Both the position numbers and the translations under genes were made by a program. Below the pieces are notes generated by a model. The model made no database searches, was not told the DNA's origin, and saw nothing but the letters and a program-made list of their open reading frames with translations. Shown here piece after piece: positions 11,735 through 20,845 of a stretch of 64,000 nucleotides of DNA. Source of the DNA: Paracoccaceae bacterium (GTDB taxonomy: Bacteria > Pseudomonadota > Alphaproteobacteria > Rhodobacterales > Rhodobacteraceae); assembly GCA_902631295.1 (NCBI GenBank), contig CACOXV010000004.1:1-64000 (forward strand). The letters are read 5' to 3'. Within the stretch, counting starts at the first letter, position 1. Each line of letters starts with the position of its first letter.

Positions 11735-13372
11735 GTGAAGGTAGAATTATACAATGCTATAGTTTCTGCGCAAATAAGCCGGCGTAAGATGTTGAAGGGT
11801 TCGGCAAGTTTAGGTGCCGTTGCTGCAATGGGTGGCTTAGGAGGAGCTGCTAGTGCTGATGGACACGGGAGTGTTCGAGATGAAATTATGAAAATTCCTG
11901 GTGTTGGGATGGGGTCACCTGGTGATCCTGAGTGGCAGAAAGTTGGCGAACTTTGCATGGGTCCCGTAAAGGAGCGAGTAGCAGAGGGAGAATTCAAGGG
12001 TGTTGAGTTAACCTTTATGGGTTTGAACAACCAGAATTTGCACAATTTTCTTTTTAGAGGTTTCTTAAAACCATGGGAAGCATACACAGGTGCTAAGATT
12101 AACTGGATCGATTTAGCTCAGGCTGATTATAATCCAAGACTTCAACAGTCAATTGCTACTAAAACTGTTGATTTTGACATTATAGAAATGGGTGCACCTT
12201 TTGAGGGTGACACGGCGGGTCAAGGTTTGTTGAATGAAATGCCAGGATGGGTAAAGGATCAAATTGAGTATGATGATTTGGTCGGATACTTGCAGCCACC
12301 GGTAGGTACATGGGACGGCAAAGCCTATAGAATTAATATTGATGGTGATTGTCATACATTTTGTTACCGAAAGGACTATTTCGGCACCGGTTCAATTACG
12401 GGAAGAATGAATCCACCGAATACTTGGCAAGAAGTCAATCAGATATCTAAAGATGTTGTTGGCAAGACAGATCCATTAACTGGACTTCCAGCGCATGGGT
12501 TTTTGGATCCTCTTAAAGGATGGGGTGGTTTTGGAATGTATTTCTTGACCGATAGAGCCGGACCTTATGTGAAGCATCCTGATGATCCTGCTTTCTTGTT
12601 TGATATTGATACTATGAAGCCTCGTATTAACAATCCAGGTTGGGTTCAGGCGATACAAGATGTAATGGACCTGATCAAAATAGAAGGAGCATACCCGGCA
12701 GATCAAATAAATGCGGATCCTGGTACTACTGGTTTTCAACAATTCCTTGCGGGGACCGGATCAATGCTTACATGGTGGGGTGATATTGGATCTAATGCCC
12801 GGACATCGGATACTTCAGTAATAGGTGATGTGGTCGGCTTTAGCGCTATTCCTGGTTCTGATCGAGTATATAACCACAGCAAAGGTGCGTGGGAAAATAC
12901 CTATAATGAGGCACCAAATAATGCGTATTTAGGTTGGGGTGTATACGTAACTAATCGTGTAGAAGGCGATGCTAAAAAGAGGAAAGCTGCATGGTCAGCT
13001 GCGGCTCATATCGGCGGTAAAGATATTTCGCTTTGGACCTCAGCCTATCCTTCTGGTTTCCAACCGTATAGAAATTCACATTTTAATTATGATGAGTGGG
13101 AAGCAGCTGGTTACGATAGAGCGTTCGTGGAAGATTATCTGGGTTCAAATCTTGATACCTATAATCATCCAAATTCGCTAAATGAACCGAGAATCCCTGG
13201 TATCTTCCAATACTACTCTGTAGCAGAGGATGAACTTGCGAAAGGTTATGCAGGACAGTATGGATCTGCACAAGAAACTGCCGATGCTATAGCGGTCGCA
13301 TGGGAAAAAATTACCGATCAAATCGGTCGTGAAAGCCAAATAAAGCTGTATAAAGCGGCATTGGGGCTTTAG
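11735..13372 (+). CDS. Sugar ABC transporter substrate-binding protein, Tat-exported
   Basis: 545 residues from the GTG start. The N-terminus has a twin-arginine signal: SRRKMLKGSASLGAVAAM, then a hydrophobic stretch ending GGAASADG, a likely cleavage region. The mature part resembles family-1 extracellular solute-binding proteins of CUT1 importers, but is longer than usual (about 420-450). It is rich in aromatic residues suited to sugar stacking. I chose GTG 11735 because GGGAGGT (11722-11728) lies six bases before it; the ATG at 11720 would overlap that ribosome binding site. It is followed by a strong hairpin and then two permease genes. Ligand unknown, probably an oligosaccharide or deoxy-sugar. 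Confidence 0.85.
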   Translation: MKVELYNAIVSAQISRRKMLKGSASLGAVAAMGGLGGAASADGHGSVRDEIMKIPGVGMGSPGDPEWQKVGELCMGPVKERVAEGEFKGVELTFMGLNNQNLHNFLFRGFLKPWEAYTGAKINWIDLAQADYNPRLQQSIATKTVDFDIIEMGAPFEGDTAGQGLLNEMPGWVKDQIEYDDLVGYLQPPVGTWDGKAYRINIDGDCHTFCYRKDYFGTGSITGRMNPPNTWQEVNQISKDVVGKTDPLTGLPAHGFLDPLKGWGGFGMYFLTDRAGPYVKHPDDPAFLFDIDTMKPRINNPGWVQAIQDVMDLIKIEGAYPADQINADPGTTGFQQFLAGTGSMLTWWGDIGSNARTSDTSVIGDVVGFSAIPGSDRVYNHSKGAWENTYNEAPNNAYLGWGVYVTNRVEGDAKKRKAAWSAAAHIGGKDISLWTSAYPSGFQPYRNSHFNYDEWEAAGYDRAFVEDYLGSNLDTYNHPNSLNEPRIPGIFQYYSVAEDELAKGYAGQYGSAQETADAIAVAWEKITDQIGRESQIKLYKAALGL

Positions 13373-13383
13373 AAGAAATTTGC

Positions 13384-13409
13384 GAGGCCGATATTTGAAT
13401 ATCGGCCTC
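13384..13409 (+). other. Stem-loop between binding-protein and permease genes
   Basis: GAGGCCGATAT (13384-13394) and ATATCGGCCTC (13399-13409) form a perfect 11-bp stem closed by a TTGA loop, 11 bases after the binding-protein stop. No T-run follows. Hairpins here in ABC operons commonly protect the 3' end of the binding-protein mRNA and lower permease expression. That role is inferred from position. Confidence 0.75.
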
Positions 13410-13441
13410 AGCAATTACTGCTATTTTACAGGAAATAGTTG

Positions 13442-14629
13442 ATGAGCACAGAAGAAGGTGACAAGCTTCACGTTGTAACGGCTGATGATATTTCAAATAA
13501 CAAAAAACGATTAGGAAAATTCCTTGTCTGGGGTTCGGCCGTCATTCTGGCCTTTACCCTTTTGATACAGGCTTTAGATACAAACGCTTATCTCACTATT
13601 GATCTCGAAACGTGGCGCCCATCACTATATGCATATGTTTTTTGGGCTTTTTGTTTGTGTGTTTCTCAGGTTTTAACTCGTGGAGAGCATGGAAAACGCG
13701 TTTTATTCGTATTGCCGGCGGCGCTCTTCGTCATTTCTATGGTGGTATTTCCACTTTTATTCGGATTAGTAATAGCATTTTCAGATTGGAACCTATCGTC
13801 CCCAGATGGCCGAACTTTTAATGGTCTCGATAATGTAAGGCAAATGTGGGGTGATCCTTTTTATTGGAATGCCTTAAAGAATATGGTTTGGTATACGATT
13901 GTAATTATAATCGAGTATTCCGTAGCATTTGGGCTGGCCATATTACTGAATAGTCAGATCCGAGCTCGTAAATTCTTTAGGGTAGCCTTTCTTTTACCAT
14001 TAATGCTCTCTCCTGTGGCGGTTAGCTGGATGATTGGAAAGTCAATGTTGGAGATTAGGTTCGGGCCAATATCTCGTTTTTTTCGCTGGCTTGCTTCTGA
14101 GCCATCAGAAGATCTCCCGGCACTTTTATACTATCCTGGTATTTATGTTGCTGATCTTGCACAGTGGTTTGGGTGGGCTAGTCCCTCGTTCTTTGGTTCT
14201 GCAGGTATTGCTCGAGCAATGATAATGGCAATGGATGCGTGGACCTTTATACCTTTTATGATGATTATGATTTTGGCCGGGCTGCAAGCTATTCCGCGCG
14301 AGCTCTACGAAGCATCCGAAGTTGATGGTGCATCTAAATGGCGCCAATTTCTCGAAATTACGTTTCCACTAATGCTACCGGTGAGTATTACAGCAGTACT
14401 GATAAGGATTATTTTTAAGTTAAAGCTTGCAGATATTATTATAAATATTACTTCAGGTGGACCAGGAGGTGCCACAGATAGCGTTACAAGCTTTATTTTT
14501 CGTGAATATAGAGACCGATCGAATGTCGGTTATGGTACTTTGTTAGCGATAGTCTATTTAGTCATTATTGTCATTGCTATGACAATTCTCATTAAGCTCG
14601 CTGATAGATGGATGAAGCCAAGGTATTAG
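13442..14629 (+). CDS. Sugar ABC transporter permease (MalF-like)
   Basis: 395 residues from the ATG at 13442. An in-frame TTG sits three bases earlier, but AGGAAA is better spaced for the ATG. Inner-membrane channel subunit of a CUT1 importer. Membrane segments appear at about 28-47, 63-80, 93-115 and then through the core. The EAA loop that docks on the ATPase is near 285-305 (ELYEASEVDGASKWRQF). The extended N-terminus with extra membrane segments and a large loop before the EAA region are MalF-like. The stop is one base from the next permease start. Confidence 0.9.
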   Translation: MSTEEGDKLHVVTADDISNNKKRLGKFLVWGSAVILAFTLLIQALDTNAYLTIDLETWRPSLYAYVFWAFCLCVSQVLTRGEHGKRVLFVLPAALFVISMVVFPLLFGLVIAFSDWNLSSPDGRTFNGLDNVRQMWGDPFYWNALKNMVWYTIVIIIEYSVAFGLAILLNSQIRARKFFRVAFLLPLMLSPVAVSWMIGKSMLEIRFGPISRFFRWLASEPSEDLPALLYYPGIYVADLAQWFGWASPSFFGSAGIARAMIMAMDAWTFIPFMMIMILAGLQAIPRELYEASEVDGASKWRQFLEITFPLMLPVSITAVLIRIIFKLKLADIIINITSGGPGGATDSVTSFIFREYRDRSNVGYGTLLAIVYLVIIVIAMTILIKLADRWMKPRY

Positions 14630-14630
14630 C

Positions 14631-15548
14631 ATGAGCAATCAAATTTTCAGAGATAGTGAAAGCGATCGGCAATTTTCAGCGTCTTGGCTCACCGGTCGTG
14701 TATTTGTATACTCGATCCTTTTGCTCTGGGCGTTTATATGTCTCTTCCCGATTTACTGGACAATTACAACATCATTTAAAATGGCTCCCGATGTAATGAA
14801 AGGTAATATAATTCCTTGGGTCGACTTTACTCCTAAATGGCTTGGATGGCGTTCTTTAGGTCTATCTCCAGAAACAATTGGAATTGAGTCAACTGTAAGA
14901 GAAGAATTTCTCAAACGGTTCTGGAACTCCGCTATAGTCTCAGTTTGCTCATCGATACTTGCAGTTGGCTTAGGGAGTTGTGCGGCCTATGGTTTGTCTC
15001 GCTTCAACTATCGCTTTGGTTTTATGAGGAATTCTGATATTTCATTTTTCTTTTTGAGTCAGCTTATACTGCCACCTGTGGTACTAGCTTTGCCTTTTTT
15101 GGTTCTGTATAAATCGCTAGCTCTGTTGGACACCCGTATCGGGTTAATTCTACTTTATACGCTGACGGTTTTACCCATAGTGATATGGATTATGCGAGAC
15201 CAGTTCAGTTCAATACCCACTGAACTTGAAGAAGCGGCATTAGTTGACGGTTTGTCGATTTGGGGTGCTTTTACAACAATTATAATGCCAATAGCACTTC
15301 CGGGCATGGTTGCAGCATTCATATTATCATTAGTACTCACTTGGAATGAATATTTTTTTGCTGCATTATTAACATCGTCTCATGCAAAAACTTTACCTGT
15401 TATGGTGGCTAGCCAAACCGGTTCACAGGGTATTTCATGGTGGTCTATGGCTGCGTTATCATTTGCAGCTATTCTTCCTTTAATTATAATTGCCATCATA
15501 CTTGAGAGGTATATTATCAAAGGTATGGCTGCTGGTGCAGTTAAATAA
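14631..15548 (+). CDS. Sugar ABC transporter permease (MalG-like)
   Basis: 305 residues, second channel subunit of the importer. It has a membrane segment at about 27-48 (VFVYSILLLWAFICLFPIYW), then a periplasmic loop and five further segments. The EAA motif ELEEAALVDGLSIWGAF is near residues 198-214. The ATG begins one base after the previous permease's stop, so translation is probably coupled. It ends 18 bases before the convergent FGGY kinase stop. Confidence 0.92.
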   Translation: MSNQIFRDSESDRQFSASWLTGRVFVYSILLLWAFICLFPIYWTITTSFKMAPDVMKGNIIPWVDFTPKWLGWRSLGLSPETIGIESTVREEFLKRFWNSAIVSVCSSILAVGLGSCAAYGLSRFNYRFGFMRNSDISFFFLSQLILPPVVLALPFLVLYKSLALLDTRIGLILLYTLTVLPIVIWIMRDQFSSIPTELEEAALVDGLSIWGAFTTIIMPIALPGMVAAFILSLVLTWNEYFFAALLTSSHAKTLPVMVASQTGSQGISWWSMAALSFAAILPLIIIAIILERYIIKGMAAGAVK

Positions 15549-15566
15549 GCTTATAATTTATCCACG

Positions 15567-17063
15567 TTAAGTAGAGTCAGCAACGGCGTGTGCTATCTCT
15601 TTAGATCTTTCATAAAGCTGCCTGAAAAGTTTGTTTTTTTCAGCATGTAATGTCGAGTGCTGTGTTTTTATTTTGGATAGTGCAGGGTTCCAGTTTGTGA
15701 TGTCGCGTTGCGAAACTGCACCCACTGCAAGCGCTGCCAAAAAGGCGTTTCCGTAGCTGGCTCCAGTGCTTTTTTCAGATATAACTTGATCAATCTGACT
15801 AAAGTCAGAGGTTGCTTGCATCCAAATATTATTTTTGGTTCCACCTCCGACAGCCATGACTTTTTTGGGTTTTTGTCCAATAGCTTCGTACGTTTCAAAC
15901 ACTTGTGCAGTCCCCATAGCAATACCTTCTAGGAATGCTCTAAAAATATCTCCCCTATTGTGGGTTAAGTCCAAACCAAAAATTATACCTCTCGCTTTTG
16001 GGTCATGTATTGGAGTTCGTTCTCCTGAGAAGTAAGGTAAGACAATCAGACCCTTTGAGCCAGGCGGTGACTGCGCCGCTTCAGCCGCTAGTATTTCAAA
16101 AGCTTTGTCTTTGGGTATCTCTTTTGCAAAATTATCTCTAAACCAATGTGTAAGTGTCCCTGACGTTGCTAATCCAGCCATGGATCCATGTAAGCCTTTA
16201 AAAAGCCAGGGTGCATACCACAGGCGCCCATCTATAATTTTTTCATTGGTAACTTGAATTATAAAAATTGTGGATCCATACATCATCATCATGTCGCCAG
16301 CACTGCAAACGCCGACGCTAATTGCTTCTGCAGCAGCATCAATTGTACCAACCGTTACGGGCGTTCCTATTGCAAGGCCGGTTTCTTTTGATGCTGCTTT
16401 TGAGACATAGCCAGCAATCTCAGTTGTCCACATAAGTTTTGGGAGACGTTCAATCTCAATTATATTTTTAGTTAGAGCATCAGTCCATTTGAGATTTTTT
16501 ATGTCGTATAAAGGTGTAAAATTGGCTGCAGTATAATGGTCTATAACGCTTTCGCCAGTTAGTTTCTGGACCAAATAAGATGTAGACGATAAAATTTTCC
16601 CAGCTTTTTTATAAATCTCAGGACAATTTTTTTTAAGCCAGAGTATTTTAGGACCAACAGATTGAGAGGTTAGGGCATTCCCACAGTTTTGCAAAATCTT
16701 TTCTTTTCCTACCTCTCGATTCAGTTCTTTAATCTCTTTTTCTGCTCTTGTATCTACGCCATACAAAACCGCATTCATTAAGGGGTCACCTTCATAAGAA
16801 ACTGGGAGCATACAAGGGCCAATTGCAGAAGTGGCAATGCATGAAATATCACCAGGATTTATTTTCGAGGCTTTAAGTATCTTTTTTGTAATTTTAACAA
16901 AATCGTTCCACCAATCTTCTTCAGGTCTATGTTCTGCCCATCCAGGTTCTGGCACCAACATTTTATGAGGGTTAGTTGCACTAGCAATTACATTTCCATC
17001 TTTGTCAGTCAAAATTCCTTTTGACTCATAAGTTCCAATATCAATACCTAAAAAATATTGCAT
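15567..17063 (-). CDS. FGGY-family carbohydrate kinase
   Basis: 498 residues, the usual FGGY length. The N-terminal ATPase fold starts FLGIDIGTYESKGILTDKDG. The C-terminal half has GTIDAAAEAISVGV, YFSGERTPIHDP and the adenosine-binding MAVGGGTKNNIWMQ. It resembles xylulokinase-like members, which phosphorylate a keto- or aldo-sugar with ATP, but the substrate cannot be told from sequence. It is the last gene of the minus-strand unit BtpA-like - M42 peptidase-like - kinase, nine bases after the M42 stop. Convergent with the ABC permease. Confidence 0.87.
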   Translation of the reverse strand: MQYFLGIDIGTYESKGILTDKDGNVIASATNPHKMLVPEPGWAEHRPEEDWWNDFVKITKKILKASKINPGDISCIATSAIGPCMLPVSYEGDPLMNAVLYGVDTRAEKEIKELNREVGKEKILQNCGNALTSQSVGPKILWLKKNCPEIYKKAGKILSSTSYLVQKLTGESVIDHYTAANFTPLYDIKNLKWTDALTKNIIEIERLPKLMWTTEIAGYVSKAASKETGLAIGTPVTVGTIDAAAEAISVGVCSAGDMMMMYGSTIFIIQVTNEKIIDGRLWYAPWLFKGLHGSMAGLATSGTLTHWFRDNFAKEIPKDKAFEILAAEAAQSPPGSKGLIVLPYFSGERTPIHDPKARGIIFGLDLTHNRGDIFRAFLEGIAMGTAQVFETYEAIGQKPKKVMAVGGGTKNNIWMQATSDFSQIDQVISEKSTGASYGNAFLAALAVGAVSQRDITNWNPALSKIKTQHSTLHAEKNKLFRQLYERSKEIAHAVADST

Positions 17064-17072
17064 AGGTGCATT

Positions 17073-18161
17073 TTAACTCCGAATTAACGAGAACTCGCTC
17101 GTAATATTTGATAGAGCTGTTTCCAACAAAATCTCTAATGAAACAAGATCATTTACATTACACATTTCTAGACTTGAATGACTATTACGCATTGGAAAGC
17201 CTATATCTATTGATGCAACGCCGTTTCCTAGCTGCTGGATATAGGATAGATCAGTCAGAACTCCTACCTGAGCACTTCGCTGTAATTTTATTTTTTTTTG
17301 CTCTGCACTTAATTCCATGAGATCTACTAGACTTGGATGCGGTATGACCCCATTTAGTGTACCTCTACCATGAAAAGAAAATAATGACATACCAGGGCCT
17401 TCCCCAAGATTCATATCACCATATTTGTTTGTTTCCGGAGTGTCAGTAGCAAGCATCAAATCAAGTTGAATTGCGATATCTGGTTTTATCTGGTGGGCTG
17501 CACTCATTGCTCCCCGAAGATTAAATTCTTCCTGAACTGAAAATACAACATGAACGGTTGGGCCGCCTTTTCTTTTTTTAAGGTGCCTAGCTAGCTCTAA
17601 AAGGACTGCGCAACCTGCGCGGTCATCTACTGATGTCCCGGCTATGCAGTCATTCTTCATTTCAAAAGATTGCGGTTTATATACTACAGGTGACCCAATT
17701 CTTATACCGTGCTTTTCTACCTCGAGTTTACTTTTTAATCCTGTATCAATACTGATTTCAGATGCTTTTGGAACAAGATACTTCTCATCAGGCTCGGTAA
17801 TATGATGACTTTTGTTATAGATTATACCTTCAAGGTACGGATTTTGTTTGGAATACAATAGGACCGCTTGTGATAATAGAGCTCGCTCTGGAACTCCTCC
17901 CATTCTCACCACATTGATAATACCATCATCGTTAATTTTGCGTACAACAAACCCTAATTGATCCATATGTGCAAATACCATTACGGATGGACCTACATCC
18001 CCTTTGAAGGTAGAAATGAGATTTCCAAGGCGATCTGACCAGCTCTGTATTCCTTCAAGTTCAAGTTTTGTTCTAATCTCAGCACGAATGAGGTCTTCAT
18101 GGCCGGATAGTCCAGGTACCATCATTAATTTCAGTAAATCCGATTTTATGCGATCTTTCAT
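17073..18161 (-). CDS. M42-family aminopeptidase-like metallohydrolase (SgcX-like)
   Basis: 362 residues. Metal-binding motifs of family M42 are present: AHMDQLG (His65, Asp67), GTSVDDRAG (Asp179-Asp180), the catalytic pair VQEEFNLRGA (Glu211-Glu212), the Asp of ATDTPE (near 240) and a C-terminal His in NSHSSLE. Members are often annotated as aminopeptidases or endoglucanases, and several sit in sugar operons with no known substrate. Its start overlaps the stop of the BtpA-like gene by four bases, so the two are translationally coupled. The same pairing (SgcX with SgcQ) occurs in the E. coli sgc sugar locus, which suggests a sugar-related hydrolase or deacylase role here. Confidence 0.85.
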   Translation of the reverse strand: MKDRIKSDLLKLMMVPGLSGHEDLIRAEIRTKLELEGIQSWSDRLGNLISTFKGDVGPSVMVFAHMDQLGFVVRKINDDGIINVVRMGGVPERALLSQAVLLYSKQNPYLEGIIYNKSHHITEPDEKYLVPKASEISIDTGLKSKLEVEKHGIRIGSPVVYKPQSFEMKNDCIAGTSVDDRAGCAVLLELARHLKKRKGGPTVHVVFSVQEEFNLRGAMSAAHQIKPDIAIQLDLMLATDTPETNKYGDMNLGEGPGMSLFSFHGRGTLNGVIPHPSLVDLMELSAEQKKIKLQRSAQVGVLTDLSYIQQLGNGVASIDIGFPMRNSHSSLEMCNVNDLVSLEILLETALSNITSEFSLIRS

Positions 18162-18961
18162 CTTAAATTGCTTACCAATTCCATAAATGATTTGGCACGA
18201 TCTGGGTCAACTGGGTTCCATGTATTGCCATCAACTTTCAGAGCTGATCCAATTATACATCCATCTGCAATGTTAAAAACCTTTTCCACCGTATTGTGCG
18301 TTACGCCCGTGTTGGCCAACACGGGTGTTTGAGGAAGGGCTTTCTTAACACTTTCTAAATCCTCTAATTTAGCAGCCTCACCTGTAATTGTACCAGATAC
18401 CAAAACAGCATCAGGTATGGATGAAAAAACTGCACTTCTTGCTCTGTCTGCCAAGGGTCTATGATCCAGGCTATCTGCGAATTCAGCCGATACATTAAAA
18501 AGCGTGATCACATCATCTATCCCGAGGCGTTTTCTGTACCTCAATGCTTTGCCAGCGTTAGGAGCCCAAAAGCCCATATCTGAAGCATAGGTGCCCGTGA
18601 ATATTTCGCGTACAAAAGCAGCCCCGGTGGCGGCTGCCAGTGCCATCGTCGCTATTGGATCCCATAAGACATTAACGCCAAAAGGTATTTTAATATCATC
18701 TTTGAGACGTCCTATTACGTAAGCCATTGATGCTGTTGATGCGGTATCTACGCTAAATTCATAAGGTCGGTCATTTTCATTGCCAAACATTACAGCATCA
18801 ACTCCAGCATTCTGTAATGCTATTAAGTCTTTATGTGCGCTTTTTACAATTCCGTCTAATCCGCCATCGTCATCATAAAGTGGTGTACCAGGAAGGGCAC
18901 CAAGATGAACCATTGCGATTACAGGTTTTTCTTCTCTGAAAACACTTTTAAAATTTTTCAC
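18158..18961 (-). CDS. BtpA/SgcQ-family TIM-barrel protein
   Basis: 267 residues. The family opening VIAMVHLGALPGTPLYD is at about 14-30, followed by GVDAVMFGNENDRPY, the PFGVNVLWDP block near 92-101 and VLVSGTITGEAA near 196. Named after a cyanobacterial photosystem I biogenesis factor, but in heterotrophs members are found in sugar operons and are thought to be TIM-barrel enzymes of unknown reaction. It is first in a three-gene minus-strand unit with the M42 hydrolase and the FGGY kinase. The 150-bp gap to the divergent amidohydrolase probably holds the promoters. Confidence 0.85.
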   Translation of the reverse strand: MKNFKSVFREEKPVIAMVHLGALPGTPLYDDDGGLDGIVKSAHKDLIALQNAGVDAVMFGNENDRPYEFSVDTASTASMAYVIGRLKDDIKIPFGVNVLWDPIATMALAAATGAAFVREIFTGTYASDMGFWAPNAGKALRYRKRLGIDDVITLFNVSAEFADSLDHRPLADRARSAVFSSIPDAVLVSGTITGEAAKLEDLESVKKALPQTPVLANTGVTHNTVEKVFNIADGCIIGSALKVDGNTWNPVDPDRAKSFMELVSNLR

Positions 18962-19111
18962 CTTTGACCCCTGATTTTAAATATTTGAAACAGCTTACCG
19001 TTAAATAAATCTCTACCCAAGGATATTTTATGGAATTAGCTAATAAAATAATTATGATAAACTAAAGAATTTTAGATTAGTAAAAAATTATAGTTCGAAG
19101 TGGAAGAGTAA

Positions 19112-19951
19112 ATGAAAATTGATGCTCATCAACATTTCTGGAATCCAGCTAGGGGAGATTATGGCTGGATGCCTAAGGATAATAAAGTTCTATATAGAAG
19201 TTATCTACAACACGATTTGGAACCATATTTAAAAAAACTTGAAATAGATAAGACAATATTGGTTCAGGCAGCGCCAAGTATTGAAGAAACCGAGTATCTT
19301 TTGGGATTAGCGGACTCCTCATCTTTTGTTGCTGGAGTTGTAGGCTGGGTAAATTTTGAAAATCCAAATGACTATGCCCAGTTAGAGCGTTTATCAAAGC
19401 ATCCAAAATTTGTTGGGGTACGTCCAATGGTGCAGGATATTCCTGATAAAAATTGGGTTTTGCGGGAAGATATTAAATGGGCATTTGACGCTATTGAAGA
19501 ACTGGATCTAGCGTTTGATGCTTTAGGGTTTCCCCAACATCTGGAGAATTTTCAAAAATGTTTGCTAAAGCATAGAGAAATGAGAACAGTTATTGATCAC
19601 TTTATGAAGCCTCAAATAGTAGATCACTCAGAAGATAATTTCAAATTCTGGGCAGATGGTATTTCGGCATTAGCTGAAGATACCTCCGCATATATAAAGT
19701 TCTCAGGTTTAATCACAGAAGCATCTGATGATTGGACTATAGATGCTTTGCAGCCATACGTAGATCATATTTTAAGTAAATTTGGAGCAAGTAGAATATT
19801 GTGGGGTTCAGATTGGCCCGTATGCCGATTGCGTGCAGAATATGATATTTGGCATGCAGCAGCCTCTGAATTAACTGCTCATTTATCAAGTGATGATAAA
19901 GCCCGGGTATTTGGACAAAATGCTGTAACAGCATACAAATTACTGGTTTAA
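19112..19951 (+). CDS. L-fuconolactonase / sugar-lactonase type amidohydrolase
   Basis: 279 residues of the amidohydrolase-2 superfamily (COG3618). The metal site opens with DAHQHFWNP (residues 4-12), continues with VIDHFMKP near 165, and closes with LWGSDWPVC near 230, whose Asp is the catalytic base. Close family members hydrolyse L-fucono-, L-rhamnono- or L-galactono-lactone to the sugar acid. A weak purine-rich site, GTGGAAGAG, precedes the ATG. Its last 12 bases overlap the end of the convergent PfkB kinase gene. With the dehydrogenases and FAH hydrolase downstream it fits step two of a non-phosphorylative deoxy-sugar route. Confidence 0.85.
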   Translation: MKIDAHQHFWNPARGDYGWMPKDNKVLYRSYLQHDLEPYLKKLEIDKTILVQAAPSIEETEYLLGLADSSSFVAGVVGWVNFENPNDYAQLERLSKHPKFVGVRPMVQDIPDKNWVLREDIKWAFDAIEELDLAFDALGFPQHLENFQKCLLKHREMRTVIDHFMKPQIVDHSEDNFKFWADGISALAEDTSAYIKFSGLITEASDDWTIDALQPYVDHILSKFGASRILWGSDWPVCRLRAEYDIWHAAASELTAHLSSDDKARVFGQNAVTAYKLLV

Positions 19952-20845
19952 CAAAAACATATTTTCTATATCAACTTCCTTAATTTTCTCCCGTTGATCG
20001 ATTGGTGTTTTTACATGTAGCGCTGATGATGCTTGTGCGTATTGTGCCGCAACGCTAATGTGCTCACCTTTACAAATGAATGCCGCAAGTGTTCCAACAA
20101 AGCTGTCTCCTGCACCATGTGTTGATAGTACGTCCACCTTGATGCCAGGTTTCGAAAAAATCTCTCCATCTTTACAAATACCCATATAGCCGTCAGCGCC
20201 TAAAGTTATAATTACCTCTTTGGGACCTAAATTTTGTAACTTTTTAAGGGCGCCAAAATAATCAAATGTAGTGGATTCCTTGCCCAGCAGCATTTTAGCT
20301 TCCAATTGATTTACAATTAGCAAGTCTATTCGCTCAAAAAAATCTTTTTGAGGACTTAACGCTGGAGCAGCATTAAAGATTATATATGTAGATTTTGGGA
20401 CTTTTTTTACAACTTCAAAATTTGCATCAGAATTTATTTCATTTTGCAAAACAAGGACGGATAAATCATTCGGGACAGGAATATCTGATAACTTTATTGT
20501 TTGGTTTACGCCGGATACTACAACTGCTGAGTATAGTCCATCAGAACCAATTAATGCAACGCTCATGCCGCTAGGTTCATCCACCATTTTAATTCGGTCT
20601 AAATTTATATTTTGATTTGCGAGAGTATCGTAGATTTGTTTGCCAAAGTTGTCTTTTCCAATGCGCCCTGCCATTAAAACTTGAACACCTATTTTGGCGG
20701 CTGCTAGCGCCTGATTACCTCCTTTGCCTCCAAATCTATATGATACTTTATCACCAAGTAACGTTTCATCTGGTTGCGGAAGTCTTGATGAGTTAACAAT
20801 TACATCTAGATGCAACGATCCTACCACAAGTATTTTGCCGGCCAT
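19940..20845 (-). CDS. PfkB-family sugar kinase (second ribokinase-like)
   Basis: 301 residues. The PfkB signatures are YRFGGKGGNQALAAAK (about 36-51) and STHGAGDSFVGTLA near 243-256, with the catalytic Asp. Similar in length to the ribokinase at 9057 but clearly a different paralogue (STHGAGDS versus ETTGAGDA). The substrate is probably a pentose, deoxy-sugar or nucleoside. It begins immediately after the TIM-barrel isomerase stop with no gap, so the pair forms a unit that would isomerise then phosphorylate, or the reverse. Its 3' end overlaps the convergent amidohydrolase by 12 bases. Confidence 0.82.
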   Translation of the reverse strand: MAGKILVVGSLHLDVIVNSSRLPQPDETLLGDKVSYRFGGKGGNQALAAAKIGVQVLMAGRIGKDNFGKQIYDTLANQNINLDRIKMVDEPSGMSVALIGSDGLYSAVVVSGVNQTIKLSDIPVPNDLSVLVLQNEINSDANFEVVKKVPKSTYIIFNAAPALSPQKDFFERIDLLIVNQLEAKMLLGKESTTFDYFGALKKLQNLGPKEVIITLGADGYMGICKDGEIFSKPGIKVDVLSTHGAGDSFVGTLAAFICKGEHISVAAQYAQASSALHVKTPIDQREKIKEVDIENMFLLNQ

